From assembly GCA_044375625.1 (NCBI GenBank), contig JBILMH010000008.1:1-53948 (forward strand): a DNA stretch of 53,948 bases, in the 5' to 3' direction. Of this stretch, positions 41,625 to 50,501 are shown piece after piece. Position numbers and translations under genes: made by a program. The notes below the pieces were generated by a model, which was given only the letters and a program-made list of their open reading frames with translations, was not told where the DNA came from and searched no databases. Position 1 is the first letter of the stretch, and the number at the start of each line of letters is the position of its first letter. This DNA is from CAISOG01 sp044375625. GTDB lineage: Bacteria > Pseudomonadota > Alphaproteobacteria > CAISOG01.

Positions 41625-44600
41625 TTAAGCCACATCGGCGACAGAAGACTGAAGCGGTTGCGCGGCGACCACAGTGGCGCAGCGGCCGCACAGGTCGGGA
41701 TGCGCAGGCACGCTGCCCACCTCCGGCAGCACTTTCCAGCAACGCCCGCATTTGTCACCCTCGGCCAGGTTGACCACCACCGCCGCATGGGGCACATCGG
41801 CCAGCCTAAAGGCCTCCGCTGGCGCCGATTCCCATACCACCTTAGCGGCTGAAACAATCGCCACCTCTGCCAGGTTGAACAGTTCTAAGGCTTTCTCGAT
41901 GATGGGTTTCTGCTGGATGAGTTGTTGCTGGTCGTCCTTCAGCGCCGCCTCATCCAAATAGAGCGTCACCGCCGCCTGCAGGCCTGATCCGATCAGTTTC
42001 TGCTGCCGCGCCTGCTCCAACCCGCCCAGCACGACACGACGCAGCATCTGTATTCTATGCCACACACGAAGCAAATCGGTTTCGGTTGTTGTGGTTTTAT
42101 TCGGGGAAGACGGCAAAGGAATAGCTGGCGCAACTACATGGTCTTCTATTTTCCCCCACCCCGTTAGATGAACACTGTTTACCCCGTTATGACCCTGGGG
42201 ATAGCGGGTGCCCCAGGCCTCCTCCGCCGTGAAGACCAACACGGGGGCAAGCCAGCGAACCAGATAGTCAAAAATCTTGGCAAAAGTCTGCAGAGTCGCG
42301 TGGCGGGTGGGACTATCCAGCCCATCGCAATACAACACGTCCTTACGAATATCGAAATAGGTCGCCGACAGCTCCATCGCGCAAAAATGATGCAGGTCAT
42401 GGATAAAACTTGGCCAGTCAAAGTCGACGGTTGGTGAATTCGCAAAGTGCCTCAATTGCTCCAACACCACCCGCTCCAACGGGGGCAGCTGGTCATAAGG
42501 AATCTCCTGTGCAGGCTGCACCCACCCCTCCAGCGCGCCCAGCAGATAGCGCAGGGTGTTGCGGAAACGGCGGTACATATCGCTGGTGGATTGCAGGATT
42601 TGCGGGCTGATCCGCGTGTCCTCCGCCGTATTGCTGGTCGCCACCCACAGCCGCAGCACATCGGCGCCATGTTGCCGTACCACCTCCTGCGGCGCGATGA
42701 CATTGCCCAGGGATTTCGACATTTTGCGCCCATCCCCATCCATCACGAAACCGTGGGTCATCACCGCCTGATAGGGCGCGCGGCTATGCAGCCCGCAGCT
42801 GGCCAATAGGGAGGATTGGAACCACCCGCGATGCTGATCCGACCCCTCCAAATACAAATCCGCTGGCCAACTAAGCTCTGGCCATTTGTCCTTGCCAGCC
42901 TCAGCCAGCACAAAGGCGTGGGTCACGCCGCTTTCGAACCACACATCAACGATATCCATCACCTGCTCATACTCATCGGCGTTGTAGCCGTCGCCCAGAA
43001 AGGCACTGGCGGGCAGGCTGTACCAGGCATCCGCGCCATGCTCGGCAAACAACTGCACAATGCGGGCATCGACGGCGGTATCCGCCAACAACTGCTGATC
43101 GCTTTTGCGAACGAAATAGGGGATGGGCACGCCCCAGGTGCGTTGGCGGCTGATGCACCAATCGGGGCGCCCCGCCACCATGCTGCTGATACGATTCCGG
43201 CTAACCGCGGGGTACCAATCCGTCGCCTCAATCGCTGCCTTGGCCGTATCGCGCAGGGTTTTGCCGTCGCTATCCTTTTGATCCATCACGATAAACCATT
43301 GCGGCACGGTGCGGAAGATCAGGGGCGCGCGCGACCGCCAAGAATGGGGATAGCTGTGCACATACTCCTGCTGATGCAACAGGGCGCCCGCCGCCTGCAA
43401 CGCCTCCAGCACCACGGGCGCAACCTTAAACACATGGTGGCCAGCGAACAGCGGGGTGGTGGCATCATAAACCCCATCGTCGCCGACATATTGATCCAGA
43501 TTCAGCCCAAACTGCTGCCCTAGGATAAAGTCATCCTGGCCATGGGCGGGCGCGATATGCACCAACCCCGTCCCCTGCTCCGCCGTCACAAACTCGGCGG
43601 GCAACAGTGGCACCTGCTGCTCATAGCCCTGCCCATGCAGCGGGTGACAGGCGATGCTGCCACTCAGATCCTTGCCATGCAGGTGGTGCAGCTGCTTCAT
43701 GGTCACGGGAACACCCGCTGTTTGACTGAGGGCGGCCGTCAACGATTCCTGCAAGGCCTCCGCCACCAACAGCCGATCTCCCGCCGCCCATGCACCGTTG
43801 GGGTCAGCGGTCTGCAGCTCCACCAGCAGATAGGTCATGTCGGGGTTATAGGCGATGGCGCGATTGCTGGGCAGCGTCCAGGGCGTGGTTGTCCAGATAA
43901 CCGCATAGGCACCGGCCAGTTCGGGCGCGGATACCGACACCAGGGGAAAGCGCACGGTCACCGCCGTGCTGCTGTGGTCATGATACTCCACCTCAGCCTC
44001 CGCCAGGGCGGTTTTCTCCACCACCGACCACATGACCGAACGGCGACCACGATAGACCAGCCCGCGTTGCTTAAAGGCCAACAGCTGCTGCGCGATCACG
44101 CTTTCTGCCGAAAAATCCATGGTCAGATAGGGTTGTTGCCACACCCCGTCCACGCCCAGCCGCTGAAACTCCGCGGATTGCAACCCCACCCATTTGGCGG
44201 CGAACTCCCGACATTTGGCGCGAAATTCCAACACTGGCACGTCATCCTTTGATTGTTTGGCGGCGCGGTATTGCTTCTCCACCTCCCACTCAATCGGCAG
44301 GCCGTGACAGTCCCATCCTGGCACATACACCACCTGCTTGCCCGCCATCCGTTGCAGGCGGTTGGTCATGTCTTTCAGAATTTTGTTTTGGGCATGGCCA
44401 ACATGGATCGGACCATTGGCATAGGGGGGGCCGTCATGCAGCACGAACGAACCCTTACCTTTGTTGGCGTCGCGCAACTGAGCTGCCAGCCCTGCCTGTT
44501 CCCACTGCGCCAACAACCGCGCCTCCATCTCTGGCAGCTTGGTGTGCAGGGCAAAGCTGGTTTTCGGCAGAAAAACGCTGTTTTTGTAGTCTTGGCTCAT
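41625..44600 (-). CDS. ileS: Isoleucine-tRNA ligase
   Basis: 991 residues. It charges tRNA-Ile and edits valine. HIGH motif as HVGHAQNK (PIHVGHAQNKILKDM), KMSKS in GRKMSKSLGNV, WDCHGLPIEW in the catalytic core, and the CP1 editing domain with VIWTTTPWTLPSNRAI. The C-terminal zinc-binding end is complete: GDKCGRCWKVLPEVG and HPDLCGRCATVV. ATG 44600 (MSQDYKNSVFLPKT) fits the family; the longer frame to 44672 would run into ribF. It follows ribF by 7 bases, as in the common ribF-ileS order, but lspA, which often comes next, is absent and two palindromic repeats and tRNA-Arg follow. Confidence 0.95.
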   Translation of the reverse strand: MSQDYKNSVFLPKTSFALHTKLPEMEARLLAQWEQAGLAAQLRDANKGKGSFVLHDGPPYANGPIHVGHAQNKILKDMTNRLQRMAGKQVVYVPGWDCHGLPIEWEVEKQYRAAKQSKDDVPVLEFRAKCREFAAKWVGLQSAEFQRLGVDGVWQQPYLTMDFSAESVIAQQLLAFKQRGLVYRGRRSVMWSVVEKTALAEAEVEYHDHSSTAVTVRFPLVSVSAPELAGAYAVIWTTTPWTLPSNRAIAYNPDMTYLLVELQTADPNGAWAAGDRLLVAEALQESLTAALSQTAGVPVTMKQLHHLHGKDLSGSIACHPLHGQGYEQQVPLLPAEFVTAEQGTGLVHIAPAHGQDDFILGQQFGLNLDQYVGDDGVYDATTPLFAGHHVFKVAPVVLEALQAAGALLHQQEYVHSYPHSWRSRAPLIFRTVPQWFIVMDQKDSDGKTLRDTAKAAIEATDWYPAVSRNRISSMVAGRPDWCISRQRTWGVPIPYFVRKSDQQLLADTAVDARIVQLFAEHGADAWYSLPASAFLGDGYNADEYEQVMDIVDVWFESGVTHAFVLAEAGKDKWPELSWPADLYLEGSDQHRGWFQSSLLASCGLHSRAPYQAVMTHGFVMDGDGRKMSKSLGNVIAPQEVVRQHGADVLRLWVATSNTAEDTRISPQILQSTSDMYRRFRNTLRYLLGALEGWVQPAQEIPYDQLPPLERVVLEQLRHFANSPTVDFDWPSFIHDLHHFCAMELSATYFDIRKDVLYCDGLDSPTRHATLQTFAKIFDYLVRWLAPVLVFTAEEAWGTRYPQGHNGVNSVHLTGWGKIEDHVVAPAIPLPSSPNKTTTTETDLLRVWHRIQMLRRVVLGGLEQARQQKLIGSGLQAAVTLYLDEAALKDDQQQLIQQKPIIEKALELFNLAEVAIVSAAKVVWESAPAEAFRLADVPHAAVVVNLAEGDKCGRCWKVLPEVGSVPAHPDLCGRCATVVAAQPLQSSVADVA

Positions 44601-44607
44601 GGCAAAC

Positions 44608-45609
44608 TCATGATAATTGGGGCGATAAAAATGATGCCGCCAGGGTGGCAGGGGGGATAGGGTTGCGGCCAAGGGCGGCCTGTGCCGCTATGCAATCATG
44701 GCGAATCTGTTCGCGCAAGCCATCTGCATCGGCAAAACGCTGTTCATCGCGCAAAAAGGCCATCACATGCACCTCAACCGCCTGATCATACAGATTGGCC
44801 AGGCTGTCGAACAAATGCACCTCAACAATTGGTTTGGCCTGACCATCCGCGCTGGTAAAGGTTGGGCGCACCCCGATGTTGGCCACGCCCGCCTGCGGCT
44901 TATCATAGCCGGGCAGACTGACCCAGACCGCGTAAACACCAAGGCGTGGGCGTAGATAGTCGCCCAGCCGCAGGTTTAGGGTGCGATAGCCCAACACATC
45001 GCCTCCCCGCCCCGACCCATGCACCACAGTGCCCTGCAGGCTCCATGGGCGCCCCAGCAGGTCGGCCGCTGCCTCAACCAACCCCTCACTAATTAGCGTG
45101 CGAATGCGGGAGGAGGAGATAGGGGAATCGCTGGCCAGCAGTTTTTCCAGCGGGTTTAGCGTGTATTGTCCCGCCGCCGCCAAAGAGGCCAGCAGCGCTA
45201 CATCGCCGCCGCGCTGATTGCCAAAGCGAAAATCCTGACCCACGGTGATGGAGGCAATTTTTAGGCGATCAACCAGCAGATCCGTCACAAAGGATTCGGC
45301 CGTCATGTTTTGCATCTGTTGGTCAAAGGGCAGCTGTACCAGCCCATCCAGACCCAGTTGCGCCGCAAAATTGGATCGTTGTTGGTTGCTTAACAGCCGC
45401 ATGGGGGGGGCGGTTGGCCGCAACACCTGAAAGGGGTGGGGATCAAAGGTAATCAGCAGGCTGGGGCGGCCATGCGCCGCGGCCTCGGCTACCACCGTGC
45501 GGATAATGCCGCAATGACCCCGATGCATGCCATCAAAATTTCCGATAAGGGCGCTGGCACCATGCAATGAGCTGGGCAGGGGTTGATGCCCGCAAACAAT
45601 TGTCACCAC
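44608..45609 (-). CDS. ribF: Bifunctional riboflavin kinase / FAD synthetase
   Basis: 333 residues. It makes FMN from riboflavin and then FAD. The N-terminal adenylyltransferase part has ALIGNFDGMHRGHCGII and the later SSSRIRTLISEG signature. The C-terminal kinase part begins GRPWSLQGTVVHGSGRGGDVLGYRTLNLRL and has RLGVYAVWV. In most members the kinase motif is PTAN; here it is RTLN, keeping Thr and Asn. Upstream partner of ileS in one operon (7-base gap). FAD is the cofactor of the photolyase in this window. Confidence 0.93.
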   Translation of the reverse strand: MVTIVCGHQPLPSSLHGASALIGNFDGMHRGHCGIIRTVVAEAAAHGRPSLLITFDPHPFQVLRPTAPPMRLLSNQQRSNFAAQLGLDGLVQLPFDQQMQNMTAESFVTDLLVDRLKIASITVGQDFRFGNQRGGDVALLASLAAAGQYTLNPLEKLLASDSPISSSRIRTLISEGLVEAAADLLGRPWSLQGTVVHGSGRGGDVLGYRTLNLRLGDYLRPRLGVYAVWVSLPGYDKPQAGVANIGVRPTFTSADGQAKPIVEVHLFDSLANLYDQAVEVHVMAFLRDEQRFADADGLREQIRHDCIAAQAALGRNPIPPATLAASFLSPQLS

Positions 45610-45632
45610 CAGTTCTCTATCCCGAAAGCTTT

Positions 45633-45656
45633 GGGCGTTATAATCGCCCCTTTTTT
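45633..45656 (+). terminator. Small GC hairpin with T-run in the ribF/hpf gap
   Basis: GGGCG-TTATAAT-CGCCC followed by C and six T. The form is that of a rho-independent terminator for plus-strand transcription, yet it lies between two divergent starts and has no plus-strand gene before it; it could attenuate antisense transcripts or be chance. Confidence 0.25.
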
Positions 45657-45773
45657 GTCATCCAATCTTTTTAACACAGCTAAGCAATTTTGTCATGCTA
45701 AGTTCGAAAAAAGCTGATAAGGTAATCTTTCGTTCCCATCGATTTTGAAAACATCTATAAAAGGGGTTTTGCA

Positions 45774-46346
45774 ATGCAAGTTATCGTCACCGGCAAAAAA
45801 GTTCAAATTCGTGAAACACTTCGGCAGAAAATCGTAACCGAGGTGAACACCATTGTGGGCAAATATTTTTCGCATCCGCTGGAATCGCATGTCACCATTA
45901 CCAAAGATGGTCGCCTGTTTCGCAGCGATGTGACCCTGCACCTGGGGGAACATCTGTTTATCAAAAGCAGCGCCAATGATGACCGTGTGCTGGGCGCCTT
46001 TCTGTCTGCCCTGGATAAGGCGGATCAGCGGTTGCGCCGTTACAAAGACCGCCTGCGCGATCACCATGCCAATAAGGCGCCGCATGAGGCTGTGCCCGCC
46101 ATTCTGTCCAACCTGGCTGTCACCCCGCCCGCTGCCGATAACAGCAACACGGATCAGCAACACGCGACCATCATTGCCGAAAATGGCTTTATCGCTAATG
46201 AATTGACGGTGTCGGATGCTTCCATGCGTCTAGAGCTTGAGGATTTGCCCGTTCTGCTGTTCCGCAACTCCGCCCACGGTCGCCTGAATGCGGTTTACCG
46301 CCGCCCCGATGGCCATATCGGCTGGTTTGATCCCCCTGCTGCCTAG
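45774..46346 (+). CDS. hpf: Ribosome hibernation promoting factor, long form
   Basis: 190 residues. It binds the 30S decoding region and pairs ribosomes into inactive 100S dimers under stress. The N-terminal beta-alpha-beta-beta-beta-alpha domain (MQVIVTGKKVQIRETLRQKI..., SDVTLHLGEHLFIKSSANDD, ALDKADQRLRRYKDRLRDH) covers about 1-105. After an Asn/Asp-rich linker, the C-terminal dimerisation domain follows (LPVLLFRNSAHGRLNAVYRRPDGHIGWFDPP). The presence of that domain marks the long form. AAGGGG lies 8 bases before the ATG. In many bacteria hpf sits next to rpoN; not here. Confidence 0.92.
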   Translation: MQVIVTGKKVQIRETLRQKIVTEVNTIVGKYFSHPLESHVTITKDGRLFRSDVTLHLGEHLFIKSSANDDRVLGAFLSALDKADQRLRRYKDRLRDHHANKAPHEAVPAILSNLAVTPPAADNSNTDQQHATIIAENGFIANELTVSDASMRLELEDLPVLLFRNSAHGRLNAVYRRPDGHIGWFDPPAA

Positions 46347-46400
46347 GTCTGCCAGCCTAACGCCCATACAGGTCAACGAAGATTATTGCCTTGGTTAGGG

Positions 46401-46955
46401 CTAAGGGCGCTTTTTGCTGGATCGTGGTATGGGCTCCATACCCTCAGGGCAAATGACCGTCGTGGGGTTTTTGGGACGAATATCGACATCCACGGTGGTA
46501 ACCGTTATTTCGGGGTCGGTGCCAGGCACCAGTTGCGATTGGGGGAAGGGGGCTTTGATGGTTACCCGCACCTTATCCGGCAAGGTGGGATTGGGCTGAC
46601 GTTCAGACGGGCTGCCTTGTTGGTATTGTCCATAACCGGCTTCATCAGATTCTGCAGAGATATCGGCGGGCACTACCGGCTGACCATCGGCATCAATGCC
46701 GGGTTGATAGGCGGCCTCTGCATCATTGGTGATAACCCCCACCTCACGACAACCTTTGGTTATCGGCACGTTAAGCGATGCCTTGCCGCCCGCTGCTGTT
46801 GCGGATGCAGGAACATCATCCGCGATGGCGAAAGGGGAAAACATCAGTAGGCTTATAAGAAAAAGCCCCGCATAAAGCCGTGGTGCAAGCCATCTGCTGG
46901 CATCGTGCTCAGGGCTATTGTGCGGCAACAATGTTGCGCTCCGCCGGAAAGACAA
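46401..46955 (-). CDS. Small exported protein of unknown function at the end of the kinase operon
   Basis: 184 residues, not recognised. A hydrophobic stretch (LYAGLFLISLLMFSPFAIADD, about 27-47) looks like a signal peptide cut after AIA, following a basic 25-residue N-terminus. The mature part is Pro- and acid-rich with two Cys (GCREVG and VICPEG) that could form a disulfide, and ends RSSKKRP. Its start at 46955 lies 41 bases inside the end of the kinase gene upstream, so it is translated from the same message. A periplasmic partner of the membrane-bound kinase is a guess from position only. Confidence 0.55.
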   Translation of the reverse strand: MSFRRSATLLPHNSPEHDASRWLAPRLYAGLFLISLLMFSPFAIADDVPASATAAGGKASLNVPITKGCREVGVITNDAEAAYQPGIDADGQPVVPADISAESDEAGYGQYQQGSPSERQPNPTLPDKVRVTIKAPFPQSQLVPGTDPEITVTTVDVDIRPKNPTTVICPEGMEPIPRSSKKRP

Positions 46956-48366
46956 TCCGAAACTCTGTGCCTGTATCGGGATCGCTTTTGATTTTTAGCT
47001 TGGCGTGATGCAGCTCCGCTAAGGCACGGATCAGGGGCAGACCCAGCCCTGTGCCCCCCTGTTTGCGATGAAGCGATGTATCGAATTGGGCATAGGGAAT
47101 CAGGGCGCGCCGAACTTGTTGGGCATTCATGCCCGTCCCTTTATCCCGAACAAGCAGATTAATGCAAAAATTTTCATCAATTTCGGTTTGAACGGTAATT
47201 TTGCTGCTCACCGGTGAAAATTTAATGGCGTTGGAGATTAGGTTGGTCAGGATTTGTTTGATGGCACGCACATCAGCGCGCAAAATAGGAATAGCCGCCA
47301 GCTGCTGTTGAACTTCAAGCTTTTTGCTAGCCAACAGCCGTTCGTGCTGTTTTTGGACGGTACGTACCTGACTATTCAGATCAACGGGCCCCTCACGCAT
47401 ATCGTATCGATCTGTCTCGATTCTAGATAAGTCAATGATATCGTTGATAATTTTTAACAAGCTTGAACCGCTTTCATGGATAAAGCTGGCGTACTCCATG
47501 ACTTTTTCTGGATCTTTGGCGGCATCGCCAGGTTCGGCCATCAATTCCGCAAAGCCCAAAATGGCGGTTAGCGGGGTGCGCAGATCATGCCCGATATTGG
47601 CCAAAAAGAATGACTTGGATCGGTTTAGGGTTTCGGCCAACTCCTTACTGGCTTTCATCTGCTGCATTTCCATCAGGTCGGTAGGGCTTTTGGCCAACAC
47701 CATGATGGCGCGTTCGGGGCTCAGAGCAAAAACGCTAAGCAGGCTAAACAATTTGATGTTGGCATGTTCAATCACTACCGGTTGCGGTTCAATCACATCG
47801 CTGCTGGCCTGGCTTTGTTCCAAAAGGCCTTGTGCTTTATTGCCGATAACATCGCCGAACAGATCAAAAAGGCTGTGGCCTATCATGGTGGATGGTTGTA
47901 GCCACAAAAAATCAGCTGGCAAATGCTCAACCCCAGATACGATCAATCCTGGTACATCCAAAATCAGTACCATGGCCGCCCAATGGCGTGCCCAGTTTTG
48001 CAGGATAATTTGTTGGTTTTGCTGCACCTGATCCTGGCCAAGATTTGACGAAATATCCTTAAGGATTAGGTAAATGCCTTGGGGTGTGGTGCAGGGGGTT
48101 AACTCAAAATGCGCACTGAACTTTGGCCAGTTTAAAAAGGCTTGGCTGCTTTGATCGGGATGTGCCAACACGTTGCGCAATTGCGTCCGCAAAGGGGCGT
48201 GGGCATCGTCTTTTAACAATTCCCACAAATCCTTGCCGGCTACCTGAATAACCTCCATCCCCAGATAGGCTATGAAATTTTTGCTGGCGTTAATCAGGCG
48301 ATAGCCTTCGCTATGGGAGGCTAGTAAGACCCAGGCAATCGGTTGTGTAGTGGAAGATTCGCTCAT
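46915..48366 (-). CDS. Sensor histidine kinase (PAS-like input, no membrane helix)
   Basis: 483 residues. Two PAS-like input regions appear in the first 220 residues (WVLLASHSEGYRLINASKNFIAYLG and later LILDVPGLIVSGVEHLPADFLW). The phospho-acceptor domain has NIGHDLRTPLTAILGFAELM, His near residue 260, and the ATP-binding domain shows LISNAIKFSP, RDKGTGMN, and GGTGLGLPLIRAL. No transmembrane segment and no receiver domain. Its ATG overlaps the stop of the preceding kinase gene by 4 bases (ATGA type), so the two are translated together. The last of three kinases in a row; its response regulator is not in the window. Confidence 0.88.
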   Translation of the reverse strand: MSESSTTQPIAWVLLASHSEGYRLINASKNFIAYLGMEVIQVAGKDLWELLKDDAHAPLRTQLRNVLAHPDQSSQAFLNWPKFSAHFELTPCTTPQGIYLILKDISSNLGQDQVQQNQQIILQNWARHWAAMVLILDVPGLIVSGVEHLPADFLWLQPSTMIGHSLFDLFGDVIGNKAQGLLEQSQASSDVIEPQPVVIEHANIKLFSLLSVFALSPERAIMVLAKSPTDLMEMQQMKASKELAETLNRSKSFFLANIGHDLRTPLTAILGFAELMAEPGDAAKDPEKVMEYASFIHESGSSLLKIINDIIDLSRIETDRYDMREGPVDLNSQVRTVQKQHERLLASKKLEVQQQLAAIPILRADVRAIKQILTNLISNAIKFSPVSSKITVQTEIDENFCINLLVRDKGTGMNAQQVRRALIPYAQFDTSLHRKQGGTGLGLPLIRALAELHHAKLKIKSDPDTGTEFRIVFPAERNIVAAQ

Positions 48367-50501
48367 GATAACGGTTCGGCTAACTGCTTGGATTTATGGT
48401 TGGCGGGGGTGGCAGAAGTTGCGGGTGCTGCGTGATCATCGTTGTCATCAGCACTGCTGTTTGGATTGGTTGCTGGCTTGGATCGATGATTTTGTTTAGA
48501 GGTTTTATCATCGGATGGCCACAACAAACGATCCGCTGGGAATGTGCAAATAACATTTGTTCCAACGCCCAAAACACTATCTATTGCCAGCGTTCCATTG
48601 TGCAGCTCCACCAATTTTTTGGATAGCGGCAGCCCTAGACCCGTGCCGGAGTATCGACGGGATAGGGAGCTGTCAATCTGCACAAAGGGTGACAGGGCGC
48701 GCGGAATATCCTCTGGCGCTATCCCAATCCCCGTATCTTTAACCTCAATGGTCAGATTATCATCCTTGGCGATGGCAACAGTTACCGTCACCCTTCCACC
48801 CTTAGGGGTAAATTTAACCGCGTTGGACAATAGGTTCAGCAGCACTTGGGTCAATACCCGTTCATCTCCCCTAAGGGCGGGTAGATTGTCAGGAAGGCTG
48901 CTGGACAACCGCAGTTCAGAGGTATCGGCGCCGCCCTGAACAATTCGCATAGCGGCCGCCACAAATTTGGGAATGCTAAAGGGGTGTTCGCTGATCACAA
49001 ACTTGCCCGCCTCAATTTTGGAAAGATCCAATATGTCGTTGATAACATGCAGGAGGTGTTGGCCACTGGTGTTAATATCCGACGAATATTCAAGGTATTT
49101 TTCGTTGCCCAAATCGCCAAACATCTGTTTGCGTAACACATCCGAAAACCCAATAATGGCGTTCAGCGGGGTGCGCAGCTCATGGCTCATATTGGCCAGA
49201 AATTCGGATTTGGTTCGGCTGGCAATCTCCGCTTGTTCCTTGGCGGTGCGCAATTCATCCTCAGCCTGCTTACGGGCGGTAATATCCTGAATAAAAGAGC
49301 AGTTGTATTCTCGATCGCCGTATTTCAGATAGTTTGATGTGATTTGCACCACCATGCTGCCGCCATCCTGGGTCTTATGGCGACGCTCAATCTTAAAAGA
49401 TCCTTGGTTAATCAGGTTGTTCCAATAGGTTTCCCAATCCTCTGGCTCATTAGCCAGGCTAAGGTCATCGAATTTCATCATCAACAAATCGTCCCTGCTG
49501 TACCCATAACTGCGGCAGGCGGCGTCGTTAACATACAGAATGCTGCCATCGGGATCGGTCCAGAAAATGGCATCGGCGGCGCGGTCGACAGAAAATTGGG
49601 TAACCCGCAACATTTCCTCAACCCGTTTACGCTCGCTGATATCCTGAATAATTCCCAGCACGGTTTGGCGGCCATCATCACTTTGGCGAATTTCTGCCAC
49701 CTGATGCACCACCCGCTCAGCCATGTTGGGCAGAACAATACGATGGTCGATGGCTGCGGGTTGTTGGTTGTGGCGTAGCCCCTCAAAAAACTCTTTAACC
49801 GTGGGCAGATCATCGGGGTGAACCAGCCCATAAAGTTCGGGCAGAGCGAATTGCTTAGGTTCCTCCGACAATCCCAAAATGCGACTGGCTTCTACAGAAA
49901 AGTCCAAAACATTCTGCCCCTCTAATTGCCATTCCCAATTGCCCATATGGGCAATGCGTTGGGCGGCCACCAGCTGCGCCTGATTTTTCAGCATTTCTTC
50001 TTGCGCTTGGCTGACCCTTAGGGCGTAACGGACACGGTGACTAAGCACCATCCAGTTAATCGGTTTGGTAATAAAGTCGGTGGCGCCCACATCATAGGCG
50101 CGGGTAATAGAATCAATATCTTCTAACCCCGTGACAATCAGCACCGGCACGCTGTCGCCACCAGGACGTTGGCGAATTTCCTCACAGACCGAAAATCCAT
50201 CGATTTGGGGCATCATCACGTCCAGCAGGACAACATCGGGGCGCTGCTGATCAAACATTTTGAGGGCGCTGTAGCCATTCTCAGCCTCTAAGACTTGATA
50301 GCCAGCCTGCACCAGCGCCTTACGCATCAGCATGCGGGTCATCATGTCGTCTTCGGCCACCAAAATAGATGGCGACGCCCCCCCGACCAGCCGTGGCATA
50401 CGGCTGAGCATTTCCAGCAATTGAGCTGTCGACCGCGTCTCTTCAGAGTTGGTGCCTACTGGGGGAAGGCCAATAGGCGGGAAAGGTCCTGTTGAACGCA
50501 T
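48363..50501 (-). CDS. Receiver-PAS-PAS histidine kinase
   Basis: 712 residues, soluble. An N-terminal receiver domain (about 45-165) has the acidic pair Asp51/Asp52 (VAEDDMM), phospho-Asp94 (VVLLDVMMPQIDGF) and Lys in FITKP. Two PAS/PAC modules follow (AHMGNWEWQLEGQ... and DAIFWTDPDGSILYVNDAAC), then the kinase core: NMSHELRTPLNAIIGFSDVL with His near residue 435, LLSNAVKFTP, DTGIGIAPED, YSGTGLGLPLSKKL. The C-terminal tail (about 660-712) is low-complexity. It starts 46 bases inside the upstream BarA-like gene and ends in a 4-base overlap with the next kinase. The receiver at the front suggests it takes phosphate from another kinase, most simply the BarA-like one. Confidence 0.88.
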   Translation of the reverse strand: MRSTGPFPPIGLPPVGTNSEETRSTAQLLEMLSRMPRLVGGASPSILVAEDDMMTRMLMRKALVQAGYQVLEAENGYSALKMFDQQRPDVVLLDVMMPQIDGFSVCEEIRQRPGGDSVPVLIVTGLEDIDSITRAYDVGATDFITKPINWMVLSHRVRYALRVSQAQEEMLKNQAQLVAAQRIAHMGNWEWQLEGQNVLDFSVEASRILGLSEEPKQFALPELYGLVHPDDLPTVKEFFEGLRHNQQPAAIDHRIVLPNMAERVVHQVAEIRQSDDGRQTVLGIIQDISERKRVEEMLRVTQFSVDRAADAIFWTDPDGSILYVNDAACRSYGYSRDDLLMMKFDDLSLANEPEDWETYWNNLINQGSFKIERRHKTQDGGSMVVQITSNYLKYGDREYNCSFIQDITARKQAEDELRTAKEQAEIASRTKSEFLANMSHELRTPLNAIIGFSDVLRKQMFGDLGNEKYLEYSSDINTSGQHLLHVINDILDLSKIEAGKFVISEHPFSIPKFVAAAMRIVQGGADTSELRLSSSLPDNLPALRGDERVLTQVLLNLLSNAVKFTPKGGRVTVTVAIAKDDNLTIEVKDTGIGIAPEDIPRALSPFVQIDSSLSRRYSGTGLGLPLSKKLVELHNGTLAIDSVLGVGTNVICTFPADRLLWPSDDKTSKQNHRSKPATNPNSSADDNDDHAAPATSATPANHKSKQLAEPLS

